NCBI GenBank assembly: GCA_020736575.1
Contig: JAGPYM010000009.1
Location: 248,001-312,000 of the forward strand
DNA from: Thelonectria olida
Lineage: Eukaryota > Ascomycota > Sordariomycetes > Hypocreales > Nectriaceae
Length of the DNA stretch: 64,000 nt
Direction: 5' to 3'
A program made the translations under genes and the position numbers. Within the stretch, counting starts at the first letter, position 1, and every line of letters begins with the position of its first letter. The notes under the pieces were generated by a model. The model was not told the origin of the DNA and did not search any database. It saw only the letters and a list, made by a program, of their open reading frames with translations. Of the stretch, positions 1 through 10,875 are shown piece after piece.

Positions 1-1063
1 GCGACAACTTCATGACGGAAAGCATATGGAGATCTTGAAGGAGGGTGTTCACATAGCGCCGAGTCGGTAGCTGACTTTGAAGATCGGAAATGAACTCGAC
101 AAATCGTTCGCAGTATAGGACTTGGTCTAGGGGATATTAGCAACGAGATACTTGGGATTGATTGGGGTCGACCCTGCTCACCTGGCTTGCTCCCCTCGGT
201 GTATAAGAGACCCATGAAGTCTAGGAGAAGGGTGTAAAGCCATGAGCGCTCGAATCGGAGGCGGGCTTTGCCGCCATCATCGGCAGCATCGTATCTTTTG
301 TGAGACGCCTTCCATGCCTTTCTCAAGAGCGGTGTCTGGTCGAGCTTTGACTCTCGTAGTTTCTCCGTCGACAGGTTGTGCCAAATACCGATCGATACCA
401 GCGGGGCGCACTCTTTTCTAACAATAACACAGTCGAGGCTCTGGAATGCGTGGATCAAAAAGCAGAGAAGCTGGGTTCTGAGGGTGACGGAGAGGGTCTG
501 GTCGAGCATCATAGAGAGGAGGCGACGGAAAAGGGATGAGAAGTCGTCCGGTCTATCTTCGAATAGTGCTAATAAAGGTCAGCAAGACAAGCCATAGGCA
601 GTGCGATATCAACGTACCCCATGTTTCAAGGTGCTCTCGTCTCTTAACATTGGCGATGAGCGCGATCAAGAGCACATGGAAATTGGACGCTTCTTCGGTA
701 TACCCTGGCCACAAGTAGCTACGCAGAAAGTGTTAGAAATCAGCACTGAAGCGAAAGGTCTGGTGGGCGAGCGTACCTTTCCAGCGTCTGCAGACTCTCG
801 AGCAGCAAGAGAGACTTGTACTGGAAGCCCTCCCGCTCGAGCAAGTCCCAGATGCTCTGCTTGAGAACATCGTTCTTGACCTTGGTCTTGACCCCCTTCT
901 TTGTCTTCTTCAGCCAATTCTTGCGTGCAACCTGCACAAAAGGGTGCTCCTCCTCTTCCACTTCGGCCGGGGTCGGACGTCCTTGGGTGGTCTCTTGCTT
1001 GGGTTCAGGCTTCTTCTTGGCCTTTGCAGCACCGCTGCCCTTGAGCCGCTTCACGTTGGGCAT
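1..1063 (-). CDS. Intron-binding protein Aquarius (Cwf11-like), N-terminal part
   Basis: Partial gene running off the left edge; exons on the minus strand at 777-1063, 618-718, 182-568 and <1-126, with introns of 58, 49 and 55 nt that keep one frame. The protein starts with a basic leader (MPNVKRLKG, Lys-rich). It then shows the Aquarius N-terminal signature: an ARKNWLKK-type stretch, IWDLLEREGF, LLLLESLQ, YLWPGY, a VLLIALIANVKRREHLETW block, and later VLYCERFVEFISDLQSQLPTRR. Aquarius is an SF1 RNA helicase of the catalytic spliceosome that binds intron RNA upstream of the branch site. The helicase core would lie beyond the window. The start is the first ATG of the open frame. Its promoter faces that of the THO1-like gene. 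Family assignment is confident; the fungal Cwf11 name is by analogy. Confidence 0.88.
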
Positions 1064-1646
1064 TATCGCAAATTGTTTATCGCGTCATGGGCTACCGGGA
1101 TCCTCAAGCGGGAGATTTCGTGGCTGGAGCAGGGTCTGCGATTGCGATGGAGGTTCGAAGCTGTTGTTGAGGTTGAATATGACGCTCCTTCACGTAACTC
1201 AGTGCGAACCTCTCCAAAATTTCAGCCTCGCAGGGGACCCACGCGTCGCGACTGAGGTGGGCACTCAATCATGGAAGCCACTTCTGAAGTACCCCTGTCG
1301 CGTCGATACTTTTGGCCTTACCAACTTTGGCCGGGCCATCTGGTACCTGAGCGCTTGCGAGACCTCTATCCTAAATGGTACCTGATTACTATCGTCCTTG
1401 TTTCCCTCAGCCTTCCCATCTTTGACCATCAAAGTCCGACAAGACTTCTTTCACCAAACCCACCAACAAAGACTCAGCCGACCGACGCCGTTGCCCCCCG
1501 CGCTGGGCCGTGCCCAAACATATTACTATCCTCGAAACCCCGACCCATAGACGCTTCTTTCTTCTCAACCGTACCTGTCTCCATGACGGAATTGGAGACC
1601 TTCACGTCCGCATAACGCAGCCTTTTCACAGCTTCATTTGCCCAAG
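1064..1646. promoter_or_regulatory. Divergent intergenic region between Aquarius and THO1-like genes
   Basis: 583 nt between the two start codons, transcribed outwards in both directions. It holds only small overlapping frames without family resemblance and no splice-consistent gene. The stretch just upstream of the THO1 start is C-rich and CT-rich, as is common in fungal leaders. No individual promoter element can be assigned with confidence. Confidence 0.5.
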
Positions 1647-4368
1647 ATGCCTGCACTGGATGTGGACAGTGCAACTGTCCCCTCTGTCGCATCATGTACA
1701 TCCCTCCTTGAAGAGCTTCTCCGAGAAGCAGATGCTGCAAAAACGACCAGCACAATCGAGCCAGCTCTAAACAAGTCCAACTTCGACGACCTCTCCGGCC
1801 GAATATCTCAGTTTGCCGATACATTAGACGCCGGCGTCGGCCAGGCGCCAGCAACCCAACAGATCAAGGCACAACTCTTCGCCATCATCGAAACTGCCGT
1901 CCGTGACATCTTCAGCAGTCATATTGTGAGCATCAACGCCCTCCCCGACTTGCGCACCCAGCGCTGACCAAGACAGGCCACTACAACTATTGATTCACCG
2001 GAATTCGTCAAGATGTGGAATCTATTCGACATCCTCTCGATACTTTCCGACGACGGACAATGCGACCCTGCGTTGTTGTTCTGGCTGGCGGAGGAGCTTC
2101 TTGACAGCCAGACCATCTCCGGATGTCGCAAGATCTTCGACTACCTTGAGTCAAGACGAGAAAGAATTACCGCGAACCATTTCAAACAAAAGCAACTCAT
2201 CATCCTACGAAGCTGCAACGAGCTTCTCCGTCGCCTCTCCCGTGCCGAGGACACGGCTTTCTGCGGTCGCGTCTTCATCTTCATGTTCCAGAGCTTTCCC
2301 TTGGGCGACAAGAGTTCTGTCAACCTCCGAGGCGAATACCATGTCGAAAACGCCACCACGTATGAGACGGCTCTCGCTGACGGCGATTCCAAGATGGATG
2401 TGGATACACTGGTGGAAGAATCCAAATCGGTAGCAAAGGGTACCGACTCTAAGAAAGGGGACAAGCCACTAGATGCAGACGCGTTGTATCCTTTATTCTG
2501 GTCACTCCAGGAAAGCTTCAGCCAACCAAAGAAACTCTTTGAGGGTTCCCACCTCACTTCGTTCAAAGAAAGTCTGCGGGCTACTATGAAGGCCTTTCAG
2601 TCCATCCGCAATGACCGAGACTCAAGGAAAGCGGCCGATGAGGCTCGTCGTGGATTGAAACGAAAGAGAGAGGGCGGCGATGAGGAGGACACCAGCAATG
2701 CCTTCAACCCCAAATACTTGACCAGTCGAGATCTGTTTGAGCTTGAGGTAAGTTTAGCAACAAAGATGCCCAAGGCCCTTTCATTCTAACGTGTCTTCAG
2801 ATCAGCGATTTGTCCTTCCGCAGGCATGTCCTCGTTCAGGCCCTCATTACCATGGATTTCCTACTTTCATTAACAGCTCAGGCTCGTGAGAAGCTGAATG
2901 CGGGGGCTTCCACGAACAAAGCCGTCATGTACCTCGATCAAACCCTTAGTGAAGAGGATGTAAGTCCACCTTTCCCCCTTAAGCACGAACTCGAGCTGAC
3001 ACCCTCAGACGAAATGGGTCAACGACATGAAGAAGACAATAGCAGAGTACCTACGGCAAGGCGCCGATGGGCCATACTTCTATCGGATGGTGGAAACTGT
3101 TCTAGCAAGAGACAAGAACTGGGTTCGGTGGAAGATCGAGGGCTGTCACCCCATCAAGCGAGACCCCGTGTCCCCCGCCAGTTTTGTCGACGCAAAAGGC
3201 ACTGTCCAACGCTCGGCTACCAGTAAACGCCTCAGAGCTACTCCCCTCGGCGCTGTTTCCCTTGACTTCTTAAAGGACGAAGACGAAGAGACCGCTGCCG
3301 CCCGGCTCCAAGCTGAGGATCGCTACAAGCTTCCTGAGCTCGACAGCTTCAAGCGCAAACTTGCAGACGACGACTTTGAGATTGAGATGCCCACCAACAA
3401 CGAGACCAAGGCTGCCGCCATCTCAGGAAAGTCCAGCAAGAGCTGGAGGGCTCTCCGCATCGCTGCCCGGTCAAAGCTCGCAGCTTTTGACAAGATTGAC
3501 GATCCCAAGAAGATCGACATCGTTTTCGAGGAGCTCATCGAAGCTGACGACGTGGAAGACACCTCTGACCCCACAGCAAGTGACAAGGACATGCCCTCCA
3601 ATCGCGATCCCATCATCATCTCCGGCCCTGTCGGGGTGGGCAAGTCGACACTGATCGAGAAGCTCATGGAACTACACAAGGGCGTCTTCGCCACTGTGGT
3701 GCGGCACACCAATAGGGATCCCGTCGACGGGGAAGTCAGGGGCAAGACGTTCCACTTTGTCAAGGCTCAAGAGTTCAATCAATTGCGCGACGGCGATCGT
3801 CTGATCGAGAATGGCACTCGTGATGGCGTCAATTATGGAACGAGCACAAAGGCTATTGACGCTGTGGCCGAGTTGGGCAAGATTCCCATAATCGAGCTGG
3901 ATCTCGAGGTAAGCAAAGCAAACTTAGACACAATCCCTCTGCTGGTACACACCGAACTAATTCCACTACACCCAGGCCGCTCAGTACGCCAAAGACATGG
4001 ACTTCCAAGCTCGCTGCATCCTCATCAAGCCCCCCACACCAGAAGTCCTTGAACAACGTCTCAAAGACTCAGCCAAGGACGCCTCTGCCATTGAATCCAT
4101 CATCAAGAGCCTTCCTAGCGATCTCGACGACGCCAAGGTTGCAGAACTCTTCAACACGACTGTCACCAACGAAGACCAGGACAAAGCAGCCAAGGCCCTC
4201 AGTGCTTTCATATTCGACAAGGACACCCAAGAGGAGACGGGACAGCCTACGGGTGAGAGCGAGGATGATACAGCGATGAAGGATGGTGAGGAAGCGCCCG
4301 AGGAAGAAAATGGAGACAAGGCAGAGGAGGCAGCAGAGGTTGACATGCCTGATGCGGAAACATCGTGA
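1647..4368 (+). CDS. THO complex subunit 1 (Hpr1/THOC1-like) with C-terminal guanylate-kinase-like domain
   Basis: Exons 1647-1925, 1977-2747, 2801-2959, 3009-3908 and 3976-4368 give 833 residues; introns are 49-67 nt. The start is the first ATG (MPALDVD); an in-frame TTG three codons upstream is not needed. Residues about 1-460 match the THOC1/nuclear matrix p84 family (MWNLFDILSIL, LYPLFWSLQESFSQP, LWFRRH-like SFRRHVLVQALI, WVRWKIEGC). This subunit organises the THO complex that couples transcription to mRNP assembly and export. From about residue 603 there is a second domain resembling guanylate kinase: P-loop GPVGVGKST near 608, DGEVRGKTFHFV, NYGTS, IIELDLE and ARCILIKPPTPEVLEQRL. Several GMP-binding positions are altered (Arg41-equivalent is Val, Tyr50-equivalent is Phe). 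An acidic tail follows. Whether the kinase domain is active is unknown. Confidence 0.88.
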
Positions 4369-4909
4369 TTTGGGAGTTGGGTTTTGTGCCATATTATTGG
4401 GACTTGGCGGGATATGTATCAACAATACTCTCTTCGATGTTTGGATGGTTACCTTGGAACGGGCGATAATGATACCCAAATACCCAAATTCGGTCCAGTT
4501 TACGAACTTACTGAAATCACAGTGAACTGTAGTCCAGTCTATCTTAAGATATATTGTTTATCTTGTTTCTTTTATTTATTTAGGAAAAATGGGTTCCAGG
4601 GCAGTTCAAACTCGAGTTGACCATGTACAGAACAAATAACAAATGAACACGTCTGTTTCATACAAGGCCACCGGCAGCTTAGGTTTAACAATGAGTATCT
4701 GTGGTTAAATCAAAGTCGAGGTTGAAAAGATCAGAGTGGAATTGCAATGTCAATCTAAAATAAACAAACCACCCAAGGAGGTAGAATAAAATACCATAGT
4801 CACGACTAGTTCAAAGGACGAACAGGTAGCTACAAATCTCGTTCTTGAGCAGTCTCCGAAACATATCCCAATAGCTTAGGCATACAAAGTTCGTAATACA
4901 CCATGTGTC
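4369..4909. other. Convergent 3' intergenic region
   Basis: 541 nt between the stop codons of the THO1-like gene (plus) and eIF5 (minus). It is more A/T-rich than the flanking exons, with short TATTTATTT-like and AATAAA-like stretches, consistent with two facing 3' UTRs. No gene seen. Confidence 0.5.
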
Positions 4910-6234
4910 TTACTCCTCGTCGGAGGACTCCTCCTCCGATGCCTCGGCGAGCCAGGTGAGGAAGGGCTCAGCAGCCTTGCGGACCTTCTTGGAAGTAGAA
5001 ATATCAGTGTACTTCTTACTAGCCTTGGTGCCCCACTTGGTAACAACCTCCTCGCTGATCAAATCGTAATGGTAGTACAGCTGAAGGATCTTGACAACCT
5101 GCTGGTACATATCGGGGTGGTCCTTGGCAAGAGCACCAACAAGACGCTCAGTACCACCAAGAAGAGCCTTCTCATGGCGATCAGAGGTAACAAACTAAAG
5201 AAAGTTAGCAATGATCAATACCAATTCACTGGGCCATGACCTACCTGCTTCAGCAAGCTAGCACGCTTGGGAATCTGAGCCGCAATGTTCTCGTTGAAGA
5301 TGGTCTGAACGAGAACGAGAACACTGCGGTGCTTGCTCTCAATTCCGAGCTCCTTAGCCTTCAGGTAGATTTGAATGGACTCAAGTTCATCGACATTGTC
5401 GCCAGCCTGCTCCTGGATCCAGTTGCCGAGCTCGTCGTAAACAGTGTTGCCACTACCCTCACCATCCTCATCATCGTCATCGAGGCTCAGCTTCTGCTTG
5501 AATTCGCCGGGGAGCGAGGCCTGACGGGCCTTGACTGCCTCCTCGCTCATGTCAACGGCCCACTCGTGGTCCTTGACTTCGACGTCTTCGTTGACCTCGG
5601 CAGCAGCCTCAGCCTCAGCGGCCACCTTCTGGAACTCATCATCACTATCAACTTCGCCGTTGGAGCCGTTCTCGTTGGAACCATTCTCGGAGACATCATC
5701 ACTGCCGTGGCCGTTCTCTTTGGTACCATTGCCGTTCTGCTGCTGCTGCTTGGCCTTTCGGGCAGCCTTGCGCTCGGCCTTGTCCTTCTTGCCCTTCTTG
5801 GGCTGGTTCTTGAGAATGAAACCACTCAGCTTGAGGCGGATATCGACATCAGTGCGCTGGCCACAGGCCTTGCAGTCGAGCAGGATACGATCATCCTTGA
5901 TGTTGACGTCTGTCTCGGGGTTCTTGCACTTCTTGCAGAGAACGAACTTGTTGATGAAGCCATCAAGATGGTCCTGGAGCTTAGCGGCATCGTGGGCGCC
6001 GTTAATAATCCAACGGTCATCCTTGGGGTCGATGTTGGTCTGAGCGCCGAGTTCGAAACCAAAGTACTTGATGACGTAGGCACCGGGGCGAGCAAGAGAG
6101 GCAGCGACGCTGCTCAAGTTGACGACGACGGTCTTGATACCGTTTCCTTTGCCTTCAATCTTAGTCTGGATACGCTCCATTTTGTAGCGATAGAAAGCGT
6201 CGCTGACATCGCGGCGGACGTTGATGAGAGACAT
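4910..6234 (-). CDS. TIF5: Translation initiation factor eIF5
   Basis: Two exons, 5245-6234 and 4910-5194, with a 50-nt intron, give 424 residues, close to yeast eIF5 (405). eIF5 is the GTPase-activating protein for eIF2 in the 43S/48S complex and a scaffold for the multifactor complex. The N-terminal domain has the expected early Arg ([10 protein letters not shown], near residue 16) that aligns with the GAP arginine, and a zinc-ribbon with CKKC and CKACG pairs near residues 100-120. A Lys/Ala-rich linker and an acidic Asn/Gly/Ser-rich insert follow. The C-terminal W2/HEAT domain ends in the acidic aromatic box ([17 protein letters not shown]). Start is the ATG of MSLINVRRD, conserved in the family. 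A 337-codon antisense frame over exon 1 is a shadow of codon bias. Confidence 0.97.
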
Positions 6235-8105
6235 GATGGCGGTTGGTAGAAGTTGATGCTTTTCTGAAAATATAGGTTCGAGGAGGCGAGGCTAGTTCTT
6301 GATGTGCTCTAATGGTGACGATAGCGTCATGAAGAGACTTTGAGGCTATGGGAGCTGGGAGGAACAGTCGAGCGTTGAGAGGAAATCACTGCTCAGTGGG
6401 ACTTTTAGTTGACATGTGGCAGACCAGATGGTTTCTTGGATGCTGAAGGGTATGCATGAACGAGTCTTTCTCTTGGATATTCAGCCGTCAGTACTGATGT
6501 CGGGGCTACAGGGCTTTCGCGGTATGCGAAATAATTGCAGCTTGAAGAGGTGTCTGGAGACGGAGAGCTCGTCGTGCTGATACATAAACAGCAGTGTGCC
6601 TTGACGGGTATTATGTGTCGATTCCGTGGTGGAAAGGTACGTTGCGAGGGTTAAGGGGGACTGGCGAGAGGAGGAGGTAGAGTCCTTCAGGCCAAAGAAG
6701 TTGCGATGTTGCGAGTGATTTGGGTTTGGCAAAAACGCCGGAGTAAACAGTAGAACGATGCGCGCTGCGACCAACGATGAGTCAACAGGCAAAAATTGAA
6801 GGTGACGTGCGCGGTGCGCGGGAAGAGAGTTGGGATTGGTTTGAAACGATGCGGCTTTGGGTGTTGTGATCGTGTGGACTCTGGCGGTTGTGCAGAGGGA
6901 TGAAGTTGGAAAGAAAAAAAGAGGAAGGGAAGAACAAGAGAGCCAGGAGAGGAGAAGGCAGGACTAAGAAGGAGGGGCTACGTTAGGGCCAGACGGAGAT
7001 TTTTGGGTGTAAGGCAGGAGCGCTGCAAACGCAAAGAAATGGGGCAAGAAGGACTTCACGTTCAGGTGTGGCAGGTGGCAGGTGGCAGGTGGCAGGCGGC
7101 AAAAAAAAAAAAAAAATTCCCTGAGAGGAGGTACGAAGGAAATGGAAAAAACACCTCGCATCAGTCATGTCATCAACACTGCCATCCCGTCCTTCAACGA
7201 TTACGAGCCTACCAACGCAAAAAGGTGACAGTGAGGCGCGCAAGTGCTGGTCGGTCAAGGTCTCACAAAATGCAACTTCAACCTAAGCCTTCACACTGTC
7301 AACGCTGGCGAATGCCCCTGTCATGGATTGCCCGCCACTGAAATTCAGCGAGGCTGCAGGTGACTTGATGCGCTGCAACACGGGGCTCCTCACATGAATG
7401 AAACGTGCAGTCGCCGGGGCCTAGAACAAGCCACTTGTTGTATTACATGAAAAGCCTCAATAATCACGGCCCGGAAGGCACGTGTAATCAAATTAATCCA
7501 GTATGTATTCCCCTCAAAAAGAGGGCCCCTGGGTTGATGAGGAACAGACGCCCACACGCTCCTATCACGACATTTGTATGTTTGCCCCATGGAACGACGG
7601 GATCCATCCATTCCACCATGTTGTCTCCCATTCATGATCCGTCAGGAACTTGTTCTTGCTTGGCGCATCACAAGCATCACGAGCAAGGCAATCCTGTTTC
7701 GAAGGTCTCTTGGCCGAGAACCGGCCTATCCGACACACTGTGAGGCTGAGATACTTGACTGGCCAGTTTTCGAGGGCCACGCAACAATGCGAATGTGTCG
7801 GTCCACATTTCAAGTTTGAACCCTTTCACTAGGTATTCTAGGTTGGAGAGGCGGGCTTAATTGCCACCCAAAAGTCCCCATCCCGTCAGGATACCTGGTC
7901 AGGCTTTCGGAGTTTACGAGGAGATACGACGAGTTCGCTACAGGTGCCTCTCGTCACATATTGCGCCTCAGTATCAGACACAACTTGATGCAGCCTTCCA
8001 GTAACTCTTGTCATGTCTATAAGAGTCTGAGTGGTCGAACGACTTCGCCTACTGCATCCGTCTCATACCAGTGACCACTGCGTACCCTTCCAAGTCCTGA
8101 CGCCA
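6235..8105. other. 1.9 kb intergenic region upstream of eIF5, downstream of the P450
   Basis: No coding region supported. The part next to eIF5 presumably holds its leader and promoter. Around 7065-7116 there is a heptamer repeat followed by a 16-A run. The remaining frames are short, overlapping on both strands and without recognisable similarity. Confidence 0.5.
7065..7116 (+). repeat. AGGTGGC heptamer repeat plus A16 run
   Basis: Four near-perfect copies of a 7-nt unit (AGGTGGC, last copy AGGCGGC) are followed directly by sixteen adenines. This looks like simple-sequence slippage in non-coding DNA. Confidence 0.85.
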
Positions 8106-9934
8106 TTACTTTTCTGCAGCAAACTCGTCATCCCCAAGAGGTACAAACTTGAGCAAACATCGCTTTCCCAGTGGTCGCGAAGAAATAAGCTGGTCCGACA
8201 TAGCCATAGCCTCACTCTTCATTGAATCATCCGGCTCGGTGCGGTATTGTGAATAGACGTCTCGAAGTAGGGTCTTCATCTCGGCAAGAGCAAGACTATC
8301 ACAAGTCAGCTAGCCATTCTCCCATGTGCCTTGATAAATAATTATGTAACTAAGTGGACAGTGGAACTTACTGTTTCCCTACGCATCCTCTTCCTCCACT
8401 GGAGAATGCCCACTGCAGGCGTCGCCGCTCGGCATCTCCCTCGGCTTCCAACCAACGGTCTGGGTAGAAAGTATCCGGATCGGGGAAGATATCATCGTTG
8501 ATACGGTGGACCGAGAACGACTGGCAGCTCACCACTGTCTTTTCGGGCAACGAGAACCCATCGAGAACTCGCCCACCCTGAGGAATGTATCGCGGCAGTG
8601 ACATGGGGATAGCAGGGAAACACCTCAGTCCTTCGCTCAAGACAGCATCCAGAAAAGGAAGCTGGTCGAAAGGCACATGGCTGTTGGCCCGAACTTCTTC
8701 CTGTAATCGGCGCTGGTATTTCTGTGATCGTGGTAGCGACAGCTCCCACATCAGAAAACAGAGAACGTCACCCGTGGTGTCAATGCCGGCAGCCATGTGA
8801 TCAAGACACTCAGCGGCCATGTCAAATGTGTCGAGCACGCTGTCCTTCTCTTTGAGCCGACTCAGGACGGTGAACTCGGCAGGCTTTTCCATCTTTGCTG
8901 TCTCCAGCACGAAGTCATCGGCCAGGGGGGTTTCTCGTGGCTTTGCAAAGAAGTAGAGGAATCTGGACACGAAGCGATGAAGCAATGGGCTATAGTGAAA
9001 GACAAGTCGATCTATCGAGGCAGCTCAGTCAGTGTTGCATTGAGACCGGTTCTCATCCTACAACTTACTTTGCAAGCTATCATCAGCAGCTACTTCATGC
9101 ATCATGTCTTCGTCTTCTTTCTTCTGGAGACAGTTGGTGCCGTATGGGTGGAAGAGTTGATGGGTAACACAGTCACAAGCGTAGGCATGGAGGGCTGACA
9201 CAGTCAGTCAGCAAGTGACATGTCAAATCGACACAGACATGAGCGCACCCATCTAGAACTCAAATCAGTAACGTGACCCTTCTTAGATGTTGGGGCTCCG
9301 TTCATCATACAAAGACATCGGCTGTGCCGTGGGGTGACTGAGCGCATCGCTGGACAAAGTTCTTAGATCGTTGCTGGATTCCGGCAGTGGGAATAGATCG
9401 CGTAACGTTGCTGTTGGCATAACGATCACCGATCATTCTCTTTCGTTTCGCATGCTGTTACAAGTTCAGGTGGCTGCATCAAGCACAGCATAGATGACAT
9501 GTTACTCACATCCGCCTTATTCAAAGTGGTAAACATGGTCCTATTTCCATGCTTAGCACGATGTGCACACGTGATATATTCCTCAGTGTGTTGTTCACAA
9601 CTTACCTCCTACCGTAAACCTGAAAAAGGTCATAGAATTCAGTTTTGTCATAGCCACTACCTCCTGAGCCGTAAATCTCCTTGAGAGCAGCCGGCGAGGT
9701 GAATGAGGCCTCATTGGGGGCAATGCGGACGACAGGGCCATACTTTTTATGAAGGCCATGTATGTACATAGTCCTGTTAGCATTGAGCTCGTGCCATTTC
9801 AGCACCAGTGATGTCAGGTTAGACACGAGCGGGCCGGGTAGCTTGGAGAGGGGCGATGTTATGCGAACGACGAGGTGAAGGACGAGGAGGAGAGCGGCTG
9901 CTCCCGCGAGGACGACGGGCGAGAGCAGTAACAT
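8106..9934 (-). CDS. Cytochrome P450 monooxygenase, microsomal class II type
   Basis: Seven exons on the minus strand: 9606-9934, 9510-9540, 9311-9454, 9249-9252 (4 nt), 9069-9194, 8372-9011 and 8106-8295; 487 residues. The N-terminus has a hydrophobic anchor (LLLVLHLVV) followed by the proline hinge KLPGP. Further landmarks are the I-helix AGIDTTGD, the K-helix ExxR (EGLR), PDRW, and the heme loop FSSGGRGCVGKHLA near residue 418-430, with the cysteine as axial ligand. The enzyme would be ER-anchored and use a CPR partner; the substrate cannot be read from sequence. The middle of the gene only keeps frame if a 4-nt exon (ATGG) is included, giving DVF-MA-LHAYACD, which matches the family spacing. 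Start is the first ATG, at 9934; an in-frame TTG lies upstream. No biosynthetic cluster partners are nearby. Confidence 0.87.
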
Positions 9935-10578
9935 GGCGAAATGGTGGACCAACACCAGAAGGGCGAAGTGCCAACGATTACACAGAAGAGATGCAAAATA
10001 TCTCAAGAACTAACAGACCGGCAGATGTTCCTTATCAAAGCCGGTGCGTCAGTATGACCAGGGACGGGATGATTGTGGGGAAATCTAATCGGTATTGCGC
10101 TATGTATCTAGGGAGTTACTCATCAGCAGTACAACTTGAGTCAAGCTTATTTTTAAACCATTATGGGATCATGTCTGGTTTACAGTCATACCTTTCTTTA
10201 TCAATCAAACTTCAATAACGATTTCTTCTGCCCTTTGGGTTGACAACTTGTCGTCACCGGTTCAATCGTCGGCATCGCCCGGCTTTGATGACCCCGCAAC
10301 TTTGCTCTCAGGCCTCAACTCTTGTTAACTAACGGCTCGATTCTCATTTGTCAATGAACACTGCCAATTCGGGTGAACTATTACACGTCACATGCCCCTA
10401 ATTATAGGGTTCTCTTTGTATTATTGCTCTCGCCAATCTCTAGCAAGCCTTTCGCGATATGCTTCCAATCCACACCGTCAACGCCTCGCCTCACCTTTCC
10501 GTCATTACATGTTGTTACAACCCAAGTCTCAACGACACCCCGTTGGTTGAGGGGATGTGCCATCATCGACACTCCAGC
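9935..10578. other. Intergenic region upstream of the P450
   Basis: 644 nt between the P450 start and the 3' end of the small Cys-rich gene. It contains the presumed P450 promoter. No gene seen. Confidence 0.5.
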
Positions 10579-10875
10579 TCATAGATCTTCCTTGCCGTCT
10601 TTGCCCCTGCCGCCTCCTCCAAACATGCTCGTGAGCCACGCGACGCCGGGTATCTCAAACTTAGCCGCGGGAGGGTATTCCTTCCCATCGACCTTGGTTC
10701 GGGGCCCACAAGTGCACCACTGGTTCTCGGGGACGCCAGCGAGAGCTTGGGGGATGTGGCTTCCACAGCCGCGCCATGACTTCTTTGCTAGAGGAGACAT
10801 TTTGTTAATGGGACCATCTCGGGGAGTAGACTGACAGAACTCACAGCATGTTGGGCAAGTAGCTCCGTAACACAT
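10579..10875 (-). CDS. Small Cys-rich protein, 79 aa, function unknown
   Basis: Two exons, 10845-10875 and 10579-10787, with a 57-nt intron, encode 79 residues. The start MCYGATCPTC, then SKKSWRGCGSHI, then WCTCGPRTKVDGKEYPP form three Cys clusters (CxxC near residues 7-10, a single Cys near 17, CxC near 34-36) that could bind a metal. No signal peptide or membrane helix is visible. The C-terminus is Gly/Lys-rich. I recognise the pattern of N-terminal CxxC followed by a KxSWxGCGxH block as recurring in short fungal hypothetical proteins, but know no function. An unspliced frame through the intron is also open, so the spliced form rests on the GTGAGT donor, the CTAG acceptor and the better-looking join. 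Confidence 0.62.
   Translation of the reverse strand: MCYGATCPTCCEFCQSTPRDGPINKMSPLAKKSWRGCGSHIPQALAGVPENQWCTCGPRTKVDGKEYPPAAKFEIPGVAWLTSMFGGGGRGKDGKEDL

Noticed and set aside
5236..6249. 337-codon plus-strand frame antisense to eIF5
   Set aside because: It mirrors the coding exon exactly; such long antisense frames arise from codon bias, and the translation is Val/Leu-rich without a domain.
8106..9934. P450 as part of a secondary-metabolite cluster
   Set aside because: No polyketide synthase, NRPS, terpene cyclase, transporter or regulator lies nearby; neighbours are housekeeping genes.
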